This document shows positions 63,002 to 64,000 of a DNA stretch of 64,000 nt, piece after piece; the stretch's first letter is position 1, and each line of letters opens with the position of its first letter. The notes beneath the pieces are model-generated. The model did no database searches and was not told the origin of the DNA. It saw nothing but the letters and a program-made list of their open reading frames with translations. This DNA is from Rhodanobacter sp. C05. GTDB taxonomy: Bacteria > Pseudomonadota > Gammaproteobacteria > Xanthomonadales > Rhodanobacteraceae. The stretch is taken from contig NZ_MUNQ01000006.1 in NCBI RefSeq assembly GCF_002001165.1, forward strand, positions 372,001-436,000, in the 5' to 3' direction. The position numbers and the translations under genes are program-made.

Positions 63002-63541
63002 ATGTCAGCAGTCATGCAAGCATGCATCCAGATGGAGCTATCCGAGCCGGCGGGTGCACTGCTCAGTTCCGATATGACCCCGCAGATGGCGGTGCAGGCT
63101 CTGGTGGGCGCCGGCAAGGTACAGGATGCGTTGAAATTGCTTGCGCGGCTGTTGCCCAAGCGTTATGCCGTGGCGTGGCTGTGCCAGTGCGCACGCGATC
63201 AGACGCTGAGTCCCGAGGACAAGGCTGGCGCATCGCTGGCTGAAAAGTGGGTGCGCGAACCGAATGAAAGCAATCGGCGGGCCGCGTTCGAATTCGCCAG
63301 TGCGGGGGGCTACAAGTCGACCGGTGCATGGCTGGCCGCCGCGGCTGGCTGGTCCGGTGGCAGTCTGGCACCGGCTTCGCAGGAAACACCGGTGCCTCCG
63401 CCGGATCATCTGACCGCCTACGCCGTGGTGGCCGGGATCAACATGCTGGCGGCGCTGGTCATCGAGAAATTCGAGGCCCGGCGGACGGGATTCATCGAGC
63501 CGGCAATGAGCCTGTTGAATGGCTCAGGCGGGGGGGCATGA
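63002..63541 (+). CDS. DUF6931-like T6SS-associated protein
   Basis: A 179-residue protein 15 bases after vgrG. KLLARLLPKRYAVAWLCQCARDQTLSPEDKAGASLAEKWVREPNESNRRAAFEFASAGGYKSTGAWLAAAAGWSGGSLAP follows the DUF6931 pattern, a small family found after vgrG in T6SS loci and of unknown function. A C-terminal helix (LTAYAVVAGINMLAAL) may pack on VgrG. An adaptor or effector-chaperone role is possible. GGA precedes the ATG. Confidence 0.72.
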   Translation: MSAVMQACIQMELSEPAGALLSSDMTPQMAVQALVGAGKVQDALKLLARLLPKRYAVAWLCQCARDQTLSPEDKAGASLAEKWVREPNESNRRAAFEFASAGGYKSTGAWLAAAAGWSGGSLAPASQETPVPPPDHLTAYAVVAGINMLAALVIEKFEARRTGFIEPAMSLLNGSGGGA

Positions 63542-63615
63542 GCCTGGCGCCGCATGGTACTCGGGGCATGGCTTAGTAACGGTTGTCCTGCCGGATAACT
63601 GCATCGCCGAGATGG

Positions 63616-64000
63616 TCATGTCATCCTGGTGGATGCGATTGGTGTAGCCATTTGACTACACCGCTGACAGAGCACGTTGCCGGCCAAGACAGACATGCCG
63701 CGAACTATGCGGGCGCGCGTTGCTATCGGGCTTCCGGCGGCTTGCCCGTTGTGCGGATGGGCGATACGATGGCGAGCGGCAGATGCATCGCGCGTGGCTT
63801 GGCCATGGTCGAGTTTGACCAAAGTTTTTGTCGGCCGTGAGTTGTGGTTTATCCACGAGCAGCAGCGTGTTGCGTCGGTTGATGAAGGTAGGGATTGCCG
63901 AATTGTTTGATGCCACGGGGGCGGGACGCTTTGACGCCGATGAGAGAGTCATCTGCGCGCTCGCGCCAACTCCCGGATAAGATCTTTTGCTCGTGCCATC
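63616..64000 (-). pseudogene. Degenerate IS110-type transposase remnant (continues past right edge)
   Basis: On the minus strand an open frame enters from the right edge and contains GVKASRPRGIKQFGNPYLHQ, which resembles the IS110 segment G-x-x-K-R-G-N-x-Y-L-R before its Cys/Ser motif, then stops at a TAA. In another frame further left NGQAAGSPIATRARIVRGM resembles the IS110 C-terminal ANK-x-A-R-I-x-W-A-M. Frame changes and stops make it non-functional. The rest of 63542-63615 has no feature. The match is by eye and weak. Confidence 0.38.

Overview
The window is GC-rich gammaproteobacterial DNA. Large TonB-dependent receptors (one with an Oar-like N-terminal domain), an imuA-imuB-dnaE2 mutagenesis cassette with its own LexA, and the T6SS layout suggest the Xanthomonadales, probably Rhodanobacteraceae (Rhodanobacter/Dyella/Luteibacter type). 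This placement is inference; no rRNA or marker gene was compared.

Layout. (1) 1-6765 is core chromosome: the 3' part of a TonB-dependent receptor, a complete Oar-like receptor and the nucleotide nucleosidase ppnN. (2) 6837-40264 is a roughly 33-kb genomic island bounded by two identical 77-bp tRNA-Asn(GTT) genes in direct orientation. A tyrosine integrase lies just inside the right copy, and matching GGGGAAGC-N4-GGGAAGC motifs sit inside both ends. (3) 40316-43300 is core again: a GspH/FimT pseudopilin, uvrB and tRNA-Val(GAC). (4) 44215-63541 is part of a type VI secretion locus: tssB, tssC, hcp, tagJ/impE, tssE, tssF, tssG, tssH(clpV), then putative effectors, PAAR, a TPR-methyltransferase, a GH19 muramidase-like effector with a probable LprI-like immunity protein, vgrG and a DUF6931-like gene. 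tssA, tssJ, tssK, tssL and tssM are not in the window. The right edge holds what looks like a decayed IS110-type transposase.

The island cargo is mostly defence and DNA-damage related. The left part holds small poorly known genes: an XRE regulator, an orphan RelB/DinJ-type antitoxin, a Lit-like (U49) metallopeptidase, a secreted Cys-repeat protein with a secreted papain-like protease, a DUF3800 protein, and a YafQ/DinJ-type toxin-antitoxin pair. These are separated by three diverged copies of a structured intergenic repeat. The centre holds lexA2-imuA-imuB-dnaE2 with a perfect palindromic operator at the lexA2 start. To its right, on the minus strand, are a RloC/PrrC-like AAA ATPase, a Ser/Thr kinase with a C-terminal thioredoxin-like segment, a SRAP (YedK/HMCES-like) protein, and a type I restriction-modification operon hsdR-hsdM-hsdS whose last gene is a reverse transcriptase overlapping hsdS by ATGA.

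The strongest candidate for an undescribed system is this hsdRMS-RT operon, with its SRAP, kinase and anticodon-nuclease-like neighbours. Other points of interest are the covarying repeat family, the secreted Cys-repeat/protease pair, and the four T6SS effector candidates.
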